NCBI GenBank assembly: GCA_910586035.1
Contig: CAJUHT010000012.1
Span: 1-30,167, forward strand
Source: an uncultured Christensenella sp.
GTDB lineage: Bacteria > Bacillota > Clostridia > Christensenellales > Borkfalkiaceae
Length of the DNA: 30,167 nt
Direction: 5' to 3'
Numbering within the stretch: position 1 is the first letter of the stretch; each line of letters opens with the position of its first letter. Made by a program: the position numbers and the translations under genes. Below, one piece after another: positions 13,733 through 21,111 of the stretch. The notes under the pieces are model-generated. The model was not told where the DNA came from. It ran no database searches and was given only the letters and a program-made list of their open reading frames with translations.

Positions 13733-14523
13733 AAATGTCAGAACTTAAAGCAATATTAAAGTATCCCGGTGGAAAGTGGCGAATTGCGGAATGGATAATT
13801 TCACATTTTCCGCCGCACAAGGTATACTGTGAGCCGTTTTTCGGGTCGGGCGGAGTGTTTTTTAAAAAGCTTCCTTCTTATATTGAAACGATAAACGATA
13901 TAAACGGTGAAATAGTAAACCTATTCAGAGTGTGCAGGGAGCACCCCTCGGAGCTTGCGGCCGCAATAGCTTTAACACCGTGGGCGCGCGATGAGTACAT
14001 AGATTGTTATGCAATCGAGGGCGACGACATAGAACGCGCGCGGCGTGTGCTTGTCCGTCATCACCAATCTTTCGGAACGACAAACAGTAATTTAAATAGT
14101 TGGAAAAACAGTCAGACAAGCAATAGCCCGCGTTGTCCGACACAGTGGGCGGAGTTGCCAGAAACAATAATGCAGGTATGCGGAAGATTAAAGCAAGCGC
14201 AAATAGAGAACGTAGACGCGTTTACTCTGATAGAGCGATACAACGACCCGCAAACGCTGTTGTACTTAGACCCGCCGTATTTGCAGGGGCTACGTAAACG
14301 CGGAATATATAAATTTGAAATGACGGATGAAAAGCACGTGGAGCTTTTGGAGCTTATAAAGAGGAGTAAAAGCAAGGTGTGCTTGTCGGCGTACGACAGC
14401 GAGCTTTACAACGAGGAGCTTAAAGGTTGGTATACGGCGGAAAAGCCTACAATAGCGCAAATGGGCAAGCCGCGCATAGAAAAGCTTTATATGAATTATG
14501 CGCCCGACTTGTTGGCGTTTTAG
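13723..14523 (+). CDS. dam: Dam-family (D12 class) N6-adenine methyltransferase
   Basis: 266 aa. Motif X LKYPGGKWRIAEWI and motif I CEPFFGSGGVFFKK are near the N-terminus, and the catalytic DPPY is in LLYLDPPYLQG. These are diagnostic for the MethyltransfD12 group to which Dam belongs; the family often methylates GATC, but the target here is not readable. The GTG at 13723 is preceded by CCAGGA; an ATG at 13735 would drop four residues. It overlaps the previous methyltransferase gene, so the two are expressed together. Likely roles are host-restriction evasion or timing of replication or expression. Confidence 0.9.
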   Translation: MDIEMSELKAILKYPGGKWRIAEWIISHFPPHKVYCEPFFGSGGVFFKKLPSYIETINDINGEIVNLFRVCREHPSELAAAIALTPWARDEYIDCYAIEGDDIERARRVLVRHHQSFGTTNSNLNSWKNSQTSNSPRCPTQWAELPETIMQVCGRLKQAQIENVDAFTLIERYNDPQTLLYLDPPYLQGLRKRGIYKFEMTDEKHVELLELIKRSKSKVCLSAYDSELYNEELKGWYTAEKPTIAQMGKPRIEKLYMNYAPDLLAF

Positions 14524-14538
14524 AACGGGAAGAAGGGA

Positions 14539-15885
14539 ATGAATAGGGAAACAGGAAAAACAATGCCGTACAGCTTAGAAGCGGAGCAATCGTTATTGGG
14601 CTGTATGCTAATTGATAACGAAACGGTGTCCGAGGTGTTTAATGCCTTGGGCAATAGCGGTTTTTATGTGGAAAGCCACGTAAAGATATACGAAGCCGTA
14701 CGCGCTGTATACGCAGACAGAAAGGCGATAGACCTTGTAACGCTATCGGATAAATTGGACAGTTTAGGCAATTTGGAGCTTGTAGGCGGAATGGGCTATT
14801 TAATAGACCTAAACAACTCGGTGCCTTCGGCGGCAAATTATAAGTATTATCTTGAAATAGTAAAGCGTGATAGCCTTAACCGAAATATAATGCGCACGGC
14901 AGGCGAAATATCGGAGTATGCGCGGACAAGCGATAGCGCGACTAAAAGTATTCAATATGCCGAAAGTAAGCTATACGCGGTAACGGAAACGCGCGACGCG
15001 GCGGCATTGGAGGACTTGCGGGAAAGTGGGTTTAACGACGTGCTGATAAAGTTTAATGCGCTTGCTACAAACAAAGACGCGTACAAAGGCGTGCAGACGG
15101 GTTTTTTCAGGCTTGACAGACTAACAAACGGTTTACAGAAATCAGACCTAATAATCATAGCGGCGCGCCCAGGAATGGGGAAAACGTCGTTTGCAATGAA
15201 TATAGTCGAACACGCGGCAGTTTATGACGGCAAAATTTGCGCGGTGTTTTCGTTAGAAATGTCGCGCACGCAGTTAAAGCAAAGACTGTTATGCAGTATG
15301 TCGGGCGTGAGTATGTCGGCGGCGTTGTCGGGAAAGCTGACAAACGAAGATTGGAAGAGATTGACGCAAGCGGAGCGTAAGCATAGCGAAGCGGCAATTT
15401 ATATAGACGATACGGCGCAGATAACGCCGGCGGAAATATTATCAAAATGCCGAAGGATAAAGAGCAGGAACGGCGGGCGGCTCGATTTGATAATGATTGA
15501 CTACATACAGCTAATGATAAGCGGGAAAAGCTCGGATACGAGGGCGCAAGAGGTCGCTTCGATAACGCGCGATTTAAAACTAATGGCAAAAGAGCTGGAC
15601 GTGCCCGTTATAGCGTTATCGCAGTTAAAGAGGACTACGGACGCCAGCAAGCAACAGTTATCCGATTTGCGGGAATCGGGCGCAATAGAACAGGACGCAG
15701 ACATAGTAATGTTTATCAATCGCCCCGACGTCGGCGCGACGGACGAGGAGCTTAAAAGCGGTAAAATCGTAAAAGGTACGGCGGAGCTGAAAATAGCAAA
15801 ACACCGTAACGGTGAAACGGGGAAATTGCCTTTAAGGTTCAAAGGCGAAACGGTCAAATTTGTAGACGCGGAAAAAGAGGGCTAA
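14539..15885 (+). CDS. dnaB: Replicative DNA helicase DnaB
   Basis: 448 aa, the normal length of the family. The N-terminal domain (LPYSLEAEQSLLG-type start, here MPYSLEAEQSLLGCMLID) is followed by a linker and a RecA-like motor: Walker A ARPGMGKTSFAMN, Walker B LDLIMIDYIQLM, then ALSQLKR and QDADIVMFINRP. It would form a hexameric 5'-3' helicase on the element's replication fork. A full element-borne DnaB, rather than hijacking the host one, points to theta-type or fork-based replication and is not a usual inovirus gene. A GAAGAAGGG ribosome site precedes the ATG and the initiator gene follows 3 bp later. Confidence 0.95.
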   Translation: MNRETGKTMPYSLEAEQSLLGCMLIDNETVSEVFNALGNSGFYVESHVKIYEAVRAVYADRKAIDLVTLSDKLDSLGNLELVGGMGYLIDLNNSVPSAANYKYYLEIVKRDSLNRNIMRTAGEISEYARTSDSATKSIQYAESKLYAVTETRDAAALEDLRESGFNDVLIKFNALATNKDAYKGVQTGFFRLDRLTNGLQKSDLIIIAARPGMGKTSFAMNIVEHAAVYDGKICAVFSLEMSRTQLKQRLLCSMSGVSMSAALSGKLTNEDWKRLTQAERKHSEAAIYIDDTAQITPAEILSKCRRIKSRNGGRLDLIMIDYIQLMISGKSSDTRAQEVASITRDLKLMAKELDVPVIALSQLKRTTDASKQQLSDLRESGAIEQDADIVMFINRPDVGATDEELKSGKIVKGTAELKIAKHRNGETGKLPLRFKGETVKFVDAEKEG

Positions 15886-15888
15886 GCA

Positions 15889-16941
15889 ATGACGGGAACG
15901 GCGGCAAAACTGAATATGTATTTTATGAGTATGCCGCGTAAGCTCTGTGCTGATGGGGGTCGATTGTCTGTATCTACGCAGTTTTTTGTGGGGATATTAA
16001 GTACGCTTGCAAAGTTGACTAAGAGCGACGAAACCACATTAACGCGCAAGGAAATGCGCGAGGAGTGGGGAATAGCACCCGCGACGGCTACGCGCTCGAT
16101 ACGTGCGCTGACCGATTTGAAACAGTTGGAAAAGGACGGACAAAGCACGTTTAAACTTGTTGGCGGCGAAGAGAACGGCAAGCAGTGGCATTGTCCAACC
16201 GAGTTGTTTACGCGTACGTTTAAAATGAAAGATGATGACGGAAACGTATTTGAAAGAACGCTCACCCCCTGTACGCGGCTTGTGTATGCTTATATCTATA
16301 CAAAGGGCGATATTGAAGCAACGTATGACGATATTGCAAACGAGCTGGGAATAGACGCAAGCACTGTATCCAATGCTACGAAATACCTGCGCTGGGCAAA
16401 GCTTATACGCTTTCCTAAATATTACGTTGGCAAAAATCGCTACGTCAAAAGCAAAATAAAGCTTATAACGCGTTGGGTTTGGTTTAAGGCGGAAAAGAAA
16501 TACCGAAGCAGATTAAAGAACGGACAGATAACGGAAGAGCAGGAACAGGAAGAGCGCGAAGATTATTACCGTAAGTTACGGGACAAGGCGGAAAAAAGGG
16601 CGGAAAAAGCGCGCAGACGTGCAGAGCGGAATATAAAGTATAAAGAGGTTGCGGAAGAAATTACAAGCGTCAGGGCGTTATATTTTGAAGCGTGCGACAA
16701 TCTGGCGAAACGCGCGGAGCTTGGCGAACAATTAAATGTATTGACCGCCGAAAGCGTTCAAATATTGGAAGATTTGGGGCTTTCGGAAGAAATGTTTGAC
16801 GCCAGGTATTATGTCAAATGCAAGGCTTGCAACGATACGGGGCGGACGGATACGGGCGCGCAATGCAGTTGCTACAATAAACGAAAGCGCGGCTCTCCGC
16901 CAGGGAAAGCAAAAGAAGGTGTAGGCGAATTGAATAATTGA
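15889..16941 (+). CDS. Replication initiator/helicase-loader-like protein
   Basis: 350 aa. Two winged-helix units are visible: LTRKEMREEWGIAPATATRS (near residue 50) and TYDDIANELGIDASTVSNAT (near residue 145). A long basic Arg/Glu coiled coil follows (about 205-255). The C-terminus has a CKACNDTG...CSCY knuckle like the zinc motif of DnaI/DnaC-type loaders, but no P-loop ATPase domain is present. This mix of origin-binding and helicase-contact parts, next to dnaB, suggests an initiator that binds the element origin and recruits DnaB, comparable in role to DnaD/RepA-type proteins. It is the last gene of the train; a terminator lies 60 bp on. Confidence 0.8.
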   Translation: MTGTAAKLNMYFMSMPRKLCADGGRLSVSTQFFVGILSTLAKLTKSDETTLTRKEMREEWGIAPATATRSIRALTDLKQLEKDGQSTFKLVGGEENGKQWHCPTELFTRTFKMKDDDGNVFERTLTPCTRLVYAYIYTKGDIEATYDDIANELGIDASTVSNATKYLRWAKLIRFPKYYVGKNRYVKSKIKLITRWVWFKAEKKYRSRLKNGQITEEQEQEEREDYYRKLRDKAEKRAEKARRRAERNIKYKEVAEEITSVRALYFEACDNLAKRAELGEQLNVLTAESVQILEDLGLSEEMFDARYYVKCKACNDTGRTDTGAQCSCYNKRKRGSPPGKAKEGVGELNN

Positions 16942-17000
16942 TTTTAAAGCGTAGGCAAGCACTGCGCTTTTAGTCGTTAAGTAAATTGAATACTTTAATT

Positions 17001-17030
17001 GACCGCGACAAAATTGTCGGCGGTTTTTTG
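17001..17030 (+). terminator. Terminator of the replication block
   Basis: ACCGCGACA and TGTCGGCGGT pair with one bulged base and are followed by TTTTTT. A weaker AAAGCG/CGCTTT hairpin lies nearer the initiator stop codon. Confidence 0.75.
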
Positions 17031-17516
17031 TTGCAAATTTTTAGCGTTGAAAAGTGATTATTTAGCGTGCGCATAATTCCAATAAAGGTAATCGAAATTC
17101 CGTTTTTCATTTCCTATTATATAATAAATAAAAAAGCAAGTAAGTAAATGCGGCAAAGATTAGCCGCGCCAAGGCGCGGGAAGCTATGCGGAAGCTTGCC
17201 GAAGGGGCGCGTTGGTTTAATCAGGCATTACGCCGCGGCAAGCTTGTAATTAAAAGGAAAGCGGCGCGATTGCGCCGCAAGTACAAAAAGGTGGGTGTTA
17301 TAGTAAAACCCGCCGCCGCGCATAAAATAGTGCGGGTCAATGTACGTAGCCAAACGGCGCCGCCAAAGCCCAGGGTCAACGCGGAGGTCAATTTTCGATG
17401 TCAAACAGATTATAACCGCACCGTAGGTTGCGTGCATCGTGTTCCCTACGCCACCGAATGTTCGCGCCCGCCGTCGACCAAGGAAAAGCCCGCCGAGTTA
17501 GCGGCGGGAAATATGA
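17031..17516 (+). other. Palindrome-rich region, candidate replication origin or structured RNA
   Basis: AT-rich to about 17140, then dense with hairpins: GCGGC/GCCGC (about 17150-17167), CCGCGCC-AA-GGCGCGG, AAGCTTGCC (17192-17200) with GGCAAGCTT (17237-17245), GCGGCGC-GATT-GCGCCGC (17261-17278) and CCCGCCG/CGGCGGG (17489-17508). GGTCAA occurs three times in direct order between about 17334 and 17391. An AT-rich stretch beside repeats just behind an initiator gene is a usual origin layout. The boundary between origin, RNA and possible gene is not clear. Confidence 0.4.
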
Positions 17517-17542
17517 TTGACTTATTGCGTTTTTTGTCGTAA
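17186..17542 (+). CDS. Doubtful basic 118-aa reading frame
   Basis: The first 45 residues look protein-like and very basic (WFNQALRRGKLVIKRKAARL), but the rest runs through hairpins and into the toxin promoter and looks random. The only ribosome-like sequence is GGAAG two bases before the ATG. The frame is open upstream to 17144 without a better start. It may be a real small basic protein, a decayed gene, or chance in a GC-rich structured region. Confidence 0.22.
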   Translation: MRKLAEGARWFNQALRRGKLVIKRKAARLRRKYKKVGVIVKPAAAHKIVRVNVRSQTAPPKPRVNAEVNFRCQTDYNRTVGCVHRVPYATECSRPPSTKEKPAELAAGNMIDLLRFLS

Positions 17543-17545
17543 AAT
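17517..17545 (+). promoter_or_regulatory. Promoter of the type I toxin
   Basis: -35 TTGACT (17517-17522), 17-bp spacer, -10 TAAAAT (17540-17545). The expected transcript starts with the hairpin TCCTGC/GCAGGA (17551-17566), like the protective 5' hairpins of type I toxin mRNAs. Confidence 0.7.
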
Positions 17546-17622
17546 ATAATTCCTGCCTTGGCAGGAGTACGACAGGGCGACCTGTGGCGGTTAGCACTTC
17601 CCTTATAAAGGAGGTGATTTTT

Positions 17623-17727
17623 ATGAGTATCGGATACATATTGCTTTTAATCAGGCTCTTCGAGCTTGGGCGTGTGTCATCGATTTCCGTTTCTAAAAAT
17701 ACGGTAACTATTCGCATAAAAAAATAA
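17623..17727 (+). CDS. Small hydrophobic type I toxin peptide
   Basis: 34 aa: MSIGYILLLIRLFELG is a short hydrophobic helix and the rest (SVSKNTVTIRIKK) is basic. The near-perfect AAGGAGGTGA ribosome site is locked in a stem, CACTTCC (17595-17601) with GGAGGTG (17610-17616), as in Fst, TxpA and holin-like toxins. The leader, the bidirectional terminator over the stop codon and a convergent antisense promoter complete a type I toxin-antitoxin locus. Such peptides damage or depolarise the membrane when free of their RNA antitoxin. Placed just inside attR, it probably punishes loss of the element. The peptide itself does not match a family I can name with certainty. Confidence 0.8.
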   Translation: MSIGYILLLIRLFELGRVSSISVSKNTVTIRIKK

Positions 17728-17765
17728 CTGCCCTCGGGTCCGATGTGAGGACAGTTATTTTAACT
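17719..17765. terminator. Bidirectional terminator shared by toxin mRNA and antitoxin RNA
   Basis: AAATAACTG-C-CCTC (17722-17735) pairs with GAGG-A-CAGTTATTT (17747-17760) with one mismatch, and T-runs occur on both strands. The 3' ends of the two RNAs therefore overlap and are complementary. Confidence 0.85.
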
Positions 17766-17822
17766 ATCTAAACTAAGGCTAACCGTCCACTTAACCAACA
17801 CACGGTTATCGCCCTTGTTCGT
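17725..17822 (-). ncRNA. Antisense RNA antitoxin
   Basis: Transcribed toward the toxin from the minus-strand promoter at 17829-17857, about 100 nt long, ending in the shared terminator. Its 5' part folds with TAACCGT pairing to ACGGTTA around a TTGGT-containing loop, the type of U-turn loop used in antisense pairing. The 5' AACCG is also complementary to CGGTTAGC in the toxin leader (about 17588-17597), giving a second contact near the toxin ribosome site. The length and contacts are inferred. Confidence 0.72.
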
Positions 17823-17828
17823 ATTTTT

Positions 17829-17857
17829 ATTATACGCCCGCAGTTAGAGTTTGTCAA
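17829..17857 (-). promoter_or_regulatory. Consensus promoter of the antitoxin RNA
   Basis: Minus strand TTGACA (17852-17857), exact 17-bp spacer, TATAAT (17829-17834): both hexamers are perfect consensus. A strong constant promoter is expected for an antitoxin RNA. Confidence 0.88.
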
Positions 17858-17966
17858 CTGTTATCTTAAATTTTTACGCTCTCACGCCGTATGAATGGTG
17901 GGGGAGCTTATTTTTTTGTTTGTTATAAAAAATTTAAGCCATAGATTGATTATTTTTCTGCGATTA

Positions 17967-17989
17967 AATAAGTGTACAATGTGCGTACA
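17967..17989 (+). repeat. Right arm-type integrase binding sites
   Basis: AATAAGTGTACA (17967-17978) and AATGTGCGTACA (17978-17989) are in the same orientation as the left arm copies at 129-152 and lie about 70-90 bp inside attR. Confidence 0.6.
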
Positions 17990-18056
17990 AGCAAAAAATT
18001 TCCCAAAATTGCGCGTTTTTTATATATTTTCTATGCTTTTTGCTTGTTTTAATATT

Positions 18057-18102
18057 CTCTTAATCAGTGGGCCCAGGGTTCGAGTCCCTGAAGGTGCACC
18101 AG
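18057..18102 (+). repeat. attR: 46-bp direct repeat, tRNA-Lys 3' fragment
   Basis: Identical to 11-56. It is the displaced 3' end of the chromosomal tRNA gene, without a 5' half, so it is not a working tRNA. Confidence 0.95.
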
Positions 18103-18103
18103 C

Positions 18104-18140
18104 AAAAAACACAGGCGGAAGTTTGCCTGTGTTTTTTGTT
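18104..18140 (+). terminator. Original chromosomal tRNA-Lys terminator
   Basis: AAAAAACACAGGC (18104-18116) pairs with GCCTGTGTTTTTT (18125-18137). It directly follows attR and would stand behind the tRNA if the element were excised. Confidence 0.8.
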
Positions 18141-18440
18141 TGATTTTATACTTGCTTGTTTGGTTATGTGTACATCTTTTTTAAATTAAAACTTGCGCTC
18201 GATTTGACGGCGGGGTATTGTTCCGCCCTTTGCAGTTTTATAAGCGGGGCGCGGGGGGGGATAAAAAAGTTGCGATAAAAAATTTATAAAACGGGTAAAA
18301 AACGGTAAATTGGTAATCGAAAAAGCCGAATTTTTACCATTTTTTGATATTTTTTGTATTATTTTTAAATTTCCGCAAAAAGTTGGGGAAATTTGTCGAA
18401 AATTATATTTTATAATTTAGTCATATTATCAGGTGGAATT
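18141..18440 (+). other. AT-rich gap after the element
   Basis: No gene. A weak hairpin TGGTAA/TTACCA with T-runs lies near 18315-18350, and a TATAAT at 18411-18416 could be the -10 box for the next gene, without a convincing -35. A run of nine G/C-rich bases near 18250 stands out but has no clear role. Confidence 0.4.
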
Positions 18441-18815
18441 ATGACTAAGAGCGACGTAACTAAAATAATTTATAGGTACCCGTACATAGCCGCAGGCATT
18501 AAAGCCGATTCGCCGCAAATTCATTACTACAAGGGTAACAGAAAGGAAACAATAGTAATTACGGAAGAAATTAAAATTGTTTGCGCTATCATAACCGAAG
18601 TTTACGAAAGCGAGCCCGTAGATTACATAAGGTATATGATTAGAAGTATTTTGCGCGGCGTAAGCAACAAAAACATTATGATTGAAATGCCTATGGAGAA
18701 AAACGCCTACGAAGAACGCAAGAAAAACTTTATAAGAAAAGTTTTTATGCTGTGCGCAAAGGCAAACCTTGTTTCCCGCGAAGATATACTAAATACGCCA
18801 ATTGAAAAGATTTAA
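18441..18815 (+). CDS. Unknown 124-aa protein
   Basis: The start at 18441 follows AGGTGG at good spacing; an ATG at 18393 would add unlikely sequence. The protein is soluble and mostly helical (TEEIKIVCAIITEVYESEPV), with basic patches. I do not recognise the family. Its stop overlaps the end of the convergent DUF4085-like gene by a few bases. It is the first chromosomal gene right of the element. Confidence 0.75.
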   Translation: MTKSDVTKIIYRYPYIAAGIKADSPQIHYYKGNRKETIVITEEIKIVCAIITEVYESEPVDYIRYMIRSILRGVSNKNIMIEMPMEKNAYEERKKNFIRKVFMLCAKANLVSREDILNTPIEKI

Positions 18816-19537
18816 AGCTTTTTAATTCGGTCGCCGCTTACGGTTAAATACCATAAACGAGTTTCGTTTAAATCGTTAAAGCTTTCAAGTAAAAAGCTTA
18901 TCGTATATTTGCCGCTGTCAAAGCTAAGTTCTGCGGCGCATACCTCGGTTGTATTGCTTCGCCATTCGGTAACTTGCTTTGCCGTGGGCGTTTCCCGTTC
19001 GATTATTTCCGCGTTTTCAATTAAAAGGGGGCGGTGTACGCTGAAAAACATAAAAACGTTGCCGTCCGTTTCCTTTACGTCGCATAAAGCGTCTTGCTCG
19101 TAATTTTCAAGATTTATTTGTTGGTTCAGCTTGTTTTCTATTTCGTCGGCGCAGTTGTATGCATCGCCCCAAATATAGTCGCATTGCTCTTTTAATTTTA
19201 GGCAATGCTTTTTTATTGCGGAGATATTGTCCTCTGTGGCATATCCAAGCGCAAGCAGGCGCATATCGGCTATATTTTGTGTGATGGACTGCGGCAGACG
19301 GCTATAAAGGGATAGAAGCCACTGCAAGTATTGGTTGAATTGATATTCCGCCACGTTTTTTGGCGTTAGCGTAACCGTGTCCGATTTAGAATTACTTACA
19401 AATATGTTAAATTTTCTGTCGTATTGTTCTTTGTAAAATTCTTCGTCTTTACAGGCGGCTTGCTTGCAAGGTTTAAGCGAGTCGAACAAGTCTGCAAGCT
19501 GTTTGTTTAAATACCATTCTTTTGTTAAGTATTTCAT
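18812..19537 (-). CDS. DUF4085-like protein
   Basis: 241 aa. The start MKYLTKEWYLNKQ and the general layout (helical N-terminal two-thirds, beta-rich C-terminal third ending in YLTVSGDRIKKL) resemble the DUF4085 family of Bacillota, which has no known function. No TM segment or catalytic motif is visible. It is divergent from the XRE cluster, and the operator at 19596-19613 lies between the two, so it may share its regulation. Confidence 0.65.
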   Translation of the reverse strand: MKYLTKEWYLNKQLADLFDSLKPCKQAACKDEEFYKEQYDRKFNIFVSNSKSDTVTLTPKNVAEYQFNQYLQWLLSLYSRLPQSITQNIADMRLLALGYATEDNISAIKKHCLKLKEQCDYIWGDAYNCADEIENKLNQQINLENYEQDALCDVKETDGNVFMFFSVHRPLLIENAEIIERETPTAKQVTEWRSNTTEVCAAELSFDSGKYTISFLLESFNDLNETRLWYLTVSGDRIKKL

Positions 19538-19595
19538 TTTAGGTTCCTCTTTTTTAGTATGCTTTTAACAAATATTGTTATTCTACTTTGTTGGG

Positions 19596-19659
19596 TTTAC
19601 GACCGTTCGCAAATATAATTCAAAAAATTTACCTATACTAATTTACGAACAATCGTAAA
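19596..19659. promoter_or_regulatory. Operator pair before the first cluster XRE gene
   Basis: TTTACGA-N4-TCGCAAA (19596-19613, one mismatch from symmetry) and the perfect TTTACGA-N4-TCGTAAA (19642-19659) start 46 bp apart. A TATACT -10-like box lies at 19634-19639, just before the perfect copy. The second gene has the same arrangement. Confidence 0.7.
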
Positions 19660-19675
19660 AATATAGGTGATATTT

Positions 19676-19915
19676 ATGAGATTAAAAGATGCTCTTGCTT
19701 TAAGAGTTAAAGATTTGTGTCAACAACATAAATTGTCTGTTCACGCTTTAAGTTTAAAAACGGGTGTAGCTAATTCCACATTGGTAGATATTGTTAAAGC
19801 GAGAAACGAAAGTTTTCAAATAAAATTTATATATGAAATATGCGCAGGTTTAGGTATAAGCTTAAAAGAGTTTTTTGACGTCGCATATTTTGATAAACAA
19901 GATTTAGTAGATTAA
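19676..19915 (+). CDS. Small XRE-type regulator 1
   Basis: 79 aa from the ATG at 19676 (AGGTG upstream). It is one HTH unit (LSVHALSLKTGVANSTLVDI) with a short C-terminal helix ending in ISLKEFF, and has no effector domain. It is probably a dimeric repressor of its own promoter through the flanking TTTACGA operators. It is the closest relative, by eye, of the second gene. Confidence 0.88.
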   Translation: MRLKDALALRVKDLCQQHKLSVHALSLKTGVANSTLVDIVKARNESFQIKFIYEICAGLGISLKEFFDVAYFDKQDLVD

Positions 19916-19947
19916 ATTATAATTTATTATTTAATTTTTGTCCAGCG

Positions 19948-20010
19948 TTTACGGCTCACCGTACAATTTCGAAGAATAAATTTTTTATTATATTTACGAG
20001 TAATCGTAAA
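19948..20010. promoter_or_regulatory. Operator pair before the second cluster XRE gene
   Basis: A weaker symmetric copy TTTACGG-N4-CCGTACA (19948-19965) and the perfect TTTACGA-N4-TCGTAAA (19993-20010) start 45 bp apart, matching the spacing of the pair at 19596. The perfect copy ends 12 bp before the start codon. Confidence 0.7.
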
Positions 20011-20022
20011 TAGTGTGTAAAA

Positions 20023-20262
20023 ATGGAACTTAAAGACGCAGTTGCGAAAAGAGTTTTAGAGCTCTGTAAAGAATATAATATAAAACCTTCAAGATTGGGG
20101 AAAGAAGCGGGACTATCTAACGGCACAATGGAAGATATTGTACACGCAAGATATAGAACGACACAATTGATTAACATATATGAAATATGTGATTATTTGA
20201 AAATATCTTTAAAAGATTTTTTTTCTCCCGATTATTTTGTGCGTGAAAACGTAAACGATTAA
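20023..20262 (+). CDS. Small XRE-type regulator 2
   Basis: 79 aa, one HTH unit (IKPSRLGKEAGLSNGTMEDI) and the ISLKDFFSPDYF end that parallels ISLKEFFDVAYF of regulator 1. The ribosome site is weak (GTGTAAAA), like most genes in this cluster. Same operator pair as its neighbour, so cross-regulation is likely. Confidence 0.87.
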   Translation: MELKDAVAKRVLELCKEYNIKPSRLGKEAGLSNGTMEDIVHARYRTTQLINIYEICDYLKISLKDFFSPDYFVRENVND

Positions 20263-20317
20263 GTTATAATAAATTAAGATTAAACACAGCAACTGATAGT
20301 AATATTGGGCGAAACTT

Positions 20318-20563
20318 ATGAAAAACAACATAAACCAAGCCGTGGCTTTAAGAATTAAAGAACTATTGGAAAGTAAAAATATTACCCGTTACAGGCTTGC
20401 AATGGACGGCGGAATTTCTCATTCTACTTTAAGCAATATTATGGGGGATACCATAAACAATAACAAGCTTTATACCGTTATTTTAATTGCTGGCGGTTTT
20501 GGTATTTCGGTAAGTGAATTTTTAGATAGTCCGCTTTTTGATGAAGATATTTTAATTTTATAA
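20318..20563 (+). CDS. Small XRE-type regulator 3
   Basis: 81 aa, one HTH unit (ITRYRLAMDGGISHSTLSNI) ending ISVSEFLDSPLF. It resembles regulators 1 and 2 but has no TTTACGA operator in front; the 55-bp gap suggests it is read from an upstream promoter. Confidence 0.86.
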   Translation: MKNNINQAVALRIKELLESKNITRYRLAMDGGISHSTLSNIMGDTINNNKLYTVILIAGGFGISVSEFLDSPLFDEDILIL

Positions 20564-20582
20564 TTTCCACGTTTGTTTTTTT

Positions 20583-21071
20583 ATGGCTATTTCTGAAAAG
20601 TTTAAAAACAGAATAAATGAATTGGTAGAAGAAAATACCGATAGGAAAGTTGTGCAAATGGCAGTTGAGATGAAACTTGACTACCGTACATTGTCTTATG
20701 CTATAAAATACGGTATAGTGCCTTCTACAAGAAAATTGATTACTGTTGCCGATTTCTTTAATGTATCGATACCGTATCTTTTGGGTGAAAGCGATAATTA
20801 CTATTTTGAAATAGCTAACGAAAGAAAGACTTTTGCCCAACGATTGAAAGAAATATGCGAAGAGCGCGGGCAAAATACTTACCAATTAAGCGTAACAAGT
20901 TTGGGTAACGGTAATTATATTCAGCGTTGGATAGATAAAAATTATATAGCTTCGTTGAATTTAGTTGAAACTTTGGCTTCTCATTTGGATGTATCAATAG
21001 ACTATTTACTTGGTAGAACAGACGAGAGGAAATATCAAAATATTGCGCTTTGGTGTAAACCTACAAAATAG
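20583..21071 (+). CDS. Double XRE protein 4
   Basis: 162 aa with two HTH units in tandem: the first around VVQMAVEMKLDYRTLSYAIK ending VSIPYLLG, the second around TYQLSVTSLGNGNYIQRWID ending VSIDYLLG. A fused pair could bind operators as a monomer or bridge two sites. No clear ribosome site precedes the ATG. Part of the same AT-rich gene run. Confidence 0.83.
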   Translation: MAISEKFKNRINELVEENTDRKVVQMAVEMKLDYRTLSYAIKYGIVPSTRKLITVADFFNVSIPYLLGESDNYYFEIANERKTFAQRLKEICEERGQNTYQLSVTSLGNGNYIQRWIDKNYIASLNLVETLASHLDVSIDYLLGRTDERKYQNIALWCKPTK

Positions 21072-21111
21072 GGGTATGCCTATATAGTGGGTTTAATGAA
21101 GACATAACATT

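Noticed and set aside
18057..18101. A second tRNA-Lys gene
   Set aside because: Only the 3' half from the anticodon loop is present; no D-arm or 5' acceptor strand lies upstream, so it is the attR fragment.
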